A DNA stretch of 64,000 nt from Paenibacillus sp. V4I7. Its GTDB lineage: Bacteria > Bacillota > Bacilli > Paenibacillales > NBRC-103111. Made by a program: the position numbers and the translations under genes. Shown in pieces: positions 61,337-64,000 of this stretch. Where the stretch lies: assembly GCF_030817275.1 (NCBI RefSeq), contig NZ_JAUSZD010000002.1, positions 4,960,001 through 5,024,000 on the forward strand, given 5' to 3'. Numbering within the stretch: the first letter of the stretch is position 1; each line of letters starts with the position of its first letter. Below the pieces are notes generated by a model. It ran no database searches. It had not been told where the DNA came from and worked only from the letters and a program-made list of their open reading frames with translations.

Positions 61337-64000
61337 TTAACCGTACTGATCGGCATTTTGTTGTAACGCTACCAGGTCGTGCCCCTTGCCCTCGTTAGAC
61401 TGAATAAATTTCTCTAGAATTTCATTGGTGATCTCCACAGTTGGAGCAAAGGCTTCTGAATCCATATAGGTTAATAGACTTATGAAAAGCTGTTTCGCTT
61501 CCGGCCGGTCTAACTGCTTCAGCAATTCCATGCTGCAAACTAGCAGTTTCCCTTCACCTAGCTTTGCTTCGAACAAAAGCCCCAATTTGAATTGTCTATG
61601 AACGTTATCCACCACACCTACGATGGGTTCGACCGCATTCGGCAAAACATCCAAATTCATCGTTTTAGCGTTCTTAATTAAGTTCCACCATTGCCAATTC
61701 GTATGAAATTCACTTGGGAAGTGTTTCAAGGCCGGGTGCTCCGGATCGCAGTATATACTTAACGTACCGGGAGGCCCATATTTTTTGAACATGGAATAGC
61801 ACCAGAAATCCGGTATAAACGACATGGCTCCCCCACCTGATACCCGCTCGGGATCAAGTGCTAGCAGCACCTTGCTTCCGCTTAGCAGCATCGCTTTTGT
61901 AGTTTCGTCCAAATGGCGACATACGACCACCGCGAACGGAATGACTGGAGTTCCACTGTCCGGATAAACCCAGAGTGGATAGATATTCCGATAGTCAGTA
62001 TCCACAATCTCAAGTTTAACAACAAGCTTTACTGCATCTTTTACAGCAAGGAGATCAGTCTCAAGTCCCCCTAGATCAAGGACTCCTCCTTCCTCGATCG
62101 TCCTGATCGGCATTCTTCCATTTGCAATTACAAACCCGTTCGCTTCAACCTGTACGGACCATGCCAACACTGATTCCGACAAATCGAATGTGCCATAGTG
62201 TGCAATTTGGACCGAAGCCTTGAATGTCTCGTCGTTCGTCCAAATGAATTTCTTCATCCGCAGTAATGGAACCGTTTCGCAGCAAAATTCCCGCCACTGC
62301 TCCGGCTCAATTAACCCTTTCGATTCCATAAATGCATCCAATATGCCTATGAGAGCGGTGCCCTGCCCAGGAAAATCCTGCAGGTCGAGCAATTGAAATC
62401 CGCCGAAATTAGGCGTTCGCAGCGCGGCTTCAATCTCCTCCCGATAGCATAGCACTGCAAGCTGCCCAGATGCCCTCTGGAAAAGCTTCGCCTTATGGAG
62501 CAAGCCGTTCTCCTCCAGACGTTTGCGGAACGCCTCCAAATTGTTAGGTTTTAAGACGCCTTGATATTTCTCCAGTTCTTGAAAATCAGGGTGAACCTGA
62601 AATTGTCCGACTTCGTGTCCGATTACCGGGATGGGCACGTGTCTGGTCGCATGTCGATAATCCTGCATCGTGGACGGCGGTAAATTATTGATATGGCCCC
62701 GTATATGATGCGGCGTTGCTCCGCGAACATGCATTCCGCCGTAGCCAGGGGTTCTAAAATTCCATTTGCCTTCCGTCCAGAAGGTCGTCCAATAATCGGA
62801 ATTTCGCGGTACCCGCGCTTGCGCAAAAAAATTATTCGAGCCGATCGCGTACAATCGTCTGGCATCCGTTCTCCGGCATTCCTCGCAAAGCTGCTCCATT
62901 CTCTCAAGCGAACCTCCCAGTTCATTCCCCCATGCGAACATCACGAACGAAGGATGGTTGCCGTACGCACGAAGCATACGGAACGCCTCCTCACGATAAT
63001 ACTGCCATTGCTCATCGTCCTCTAACGCATGTCCGGGATCCCACAAAGGCAACTCCGGCTGAAGCAGGATGCCGATTTCGTCGGCTGCTTGAAACGCTGC
63101 CTCTGGAGGACACCATGAATGAAAGCGGTAATGATTGATACCGTACGATTTGGCGATCGCGAAAATCCGGCGCCACTCCGCCACCTCCATCGGAGCATAA
63201 CCGGTAAGCGGAAACACCGCACCATCGTGTTTTCCGCGCAAGAAAATCTTCTTCCCATTCATGAGAAAGCCTTTCGAAGAAGCCTCGAAGCGACGTATAC
63301 CGAAAGAAACCTCCCTCTCATCGTAATAATCGCCGCTTGGGGACTCAGCTTTCATTTCGGCATGAAGACGGTACAAGAACGGCTGATGTTCATCCCACAG
63401 CTTCATGTCCGACCCGAGAGACAGTGTCATCCATTGTTTGGTATCCCGTACTTGATCTCCGAGATGAAAGGATAAACTTTCCGATATACTCCCTTCACTG
63501 TTCTCGCAGCGCAGCAGGATTGTACAGCTTGCCTGTCCCTGGGTCGCTTTGTTTACTTGTACCATCACAACGGCTTTCCGTTTCCCATCGTTCGGGAACA
63601 CCTGAATGTCTTCAATCCAAACAGCGTCTTTGGCTTCAAGCACGATTCGACCGAGAATCCCATTCCAATTCGTTTGCGTTTCTTCGGACGCGATGTGAGA
63701 GTTGCGAATCTGCGGCCAGGACATGACGCCGGCGGCGTTGTCCACTTTGATCGTGATGGTGCGAATTCCAGGCAAAGCCTCTTTGGAGATGTCATACACT
63801 TGAGCCGTTACGAGACTGCTTTGCTTTCCGACCAAGTATCCATCCACATAAAGTTCGGTCTCTCGACTTCTTTCCATGAGAAGACTTAGCTGCTTGCCTG
63901 CCCAATGCTTGGGGATATTTACGGTTGTTTCATAATAAGCCGATCCTTCATATGTAAATTCACGATTAAGATGCTGAGCAGAAATGGCAGAATGAGGAAC
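61337..64000 (-). CDS. Glycoside hydrolase family 2 enzyme, 5' end beyond window
   Basis: At least 887 residues; the frame is open to the right edge, where upstream residues (REFTYEGSAYYETTVNIPKH) still belong to the N-terminal sugar-binding jelly roll, so the start lies outside. Then an Ig-like sandwich, and the TIM barrel: GFLMNGKKIFLRGKHDGAVF, acid/base Glu in FVMFAWGNELGGSL, nucleophile region PVPVIGHEVGQFQV-like (IPVIGHEVGQFQ). A C-terminal extension of about 300 residues is unusual for short GH2 enzymes. By family a beta-galactosidase, glucuronidase or galacturonidase; beside a rhamnogalacturonan acetylesterase, action on RG-derived oligomers is likely. Confidence 0.88.
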   Translation of the reverse strand, partial: VPHSAISAQHLNREFTYEGSAYYETTVNIPKHWAGKQLSLLMERSRETELYVDGYLVGKQSSLVTAQVYDISKEALPGIRTITIKVDNAAGVMSWPQIRNSHIASEETQTNWNGILGRIVLEAKDAVWIEDIQVFPNDGKRKAVVMVQVNKATQGQASCTILLRCENSEGSISESLSFHLGDQVRDTKQWMTLSLGSDMKLWDEHQPFLYRLHAEMKAESPSGDYYDEREVSFGIRRFEASSKGFLMNGKKIFLRGKHDGAVFPLTGYAPMEVAEWRRIFAIAKSYGINHYRFHSWCPPEAAFQAADEIGILLQPELPLWDPGHALEDDEQWQYYREEAFRMLRAYGNHPSFVMFAWGNELGGSLERMEQLCEECRRTDARRLYAIGSNNFFAQARVPRNSDYWTTFWTEGKWNFRTPGYGGMHVRGATPHHIRGHINNLPPSTMQDYRHATRHVPIPVIGHEVGQFQVHPDFQELEKYQGVLKPNNLEAFRKRLEENGLLHKAKLFQRASGQLAVLCYREEIEAALRTPNFGGFQLLDLQDFPGQGTALIGILDAFMESKGLIEPEQWREFCCETVPLLRMKKFIWTNDETFKASVQIAHYGTFDLSESVLAWSVQVEANGFVIANGRMPIRTIEEGGVLDLGGLETDLLAVKDAVKLVVKLEIVDTDYRNIYPLWVYPDSGTPVIPFAVVVCRHLDETTKAMLLSGSKVLLALDPERVSGGGAMSFIPDFWCYSMFKKYGPPGTLSIYCDPEHPALKHFPSEFHTNWQWWNLIKNAKTMNLDVLPNAVEPIVGVVDNVHRQFKLGLLFEAKLGEGKLLVCSMELLKQLDRPEAKQLFISLLTYMDSEAFAPTVEITNEILEKFIQSNEGKGHDLVALQQNADQYG

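Overview
The window looks like chromosomal DNA of a low-to-mid GC, endospore-forming Bacillota of the Paenibacillus/Cohnella type. The reasons are a 5TMR-type sporulation kinase, an RsfA-type prespore regulator beside an alpha/beta SASP, a sigma-K 3' half, many YesM/YesN- and AraC-type regulators, CUT1 sugar transporters of the LplA/LplB/YtcP type, large secreted carbohydrate-active proteins ending in FIMAH domains, strong AGGAGG ribosome sites and several cre-like operators. No rRNA, tRNA, CRISPR array or intact prophage was seen.

Layout. 0-17 kb is a patchwork of small or solitary genes (KinB-like kinase, an mraY paralogue, DUF4180, TetR regulator with a double palindromic operator, methyltransferase, Hsp20, a two-component pair whose kinase is frameshifted) among many decayed genes: an IS110 copy, an isochorismatase-type hydrolase, a SleB-type hydrolase and others. 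15.4-20.7 kb holds a solitary sugar-binding lipoprotein divergent from a 1086-residue pectate lyase. 22-25 kb is a PadR / pentapeptide-repeat / ABC-2 exporter operon. 25.7-26.6 kb is sporulation-related. 27-39 kb is one minus-strand arabinan/arabinoxylan cluster: response regulator, dual-sensor histidine kinase, binding protein, two permeases, GH51 and two GH43 enzymes. 39.4-43.6 kb has a fused NarL-type kinase-regulator, an alpha-carbonic anhydrase lipoprotein and small proteins. 43.8-57.6 kb is a second transporter operon ending in a 2603-residue secreted multidomain protein, with a divergent membrane-bound AraC regulator. 57.7-60.6 kb is a graveyard: IS6 remnant, truncated ABC ATPase, headless sigK, a decayed IS1182-type element. 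60.6-64 kb has a rhamnogalacturonan acetylesterase and a GH2 enzyme that runs off the end.

How it works together. Pectate lyase, GH51/GH43 arabinosidases, acetylesterase, GH2 and two CUT1 importers point to use of pectin, rhamnogalacturonan-I and arabinan side chains. Large secreted proteins would cut polymer at the surface, lipoproteins and permeases import oligomers, cytoplasmic enzymes finish them, and YesM/YesN- and AraC-type sensors plus CcpA (cre sites) control expression. Substrate assignments are inferences from enzyme families.

The signals most worth follow-up are the giant protein with an unassigned region of about 1000 residues, the dual-sensor YesM-type kinase, the fused NarL kinase-regulator, the sigK 3' half, the IS1182-type insertion exactly in the loop of a hairpin, and two families of short dispersed palindromes.
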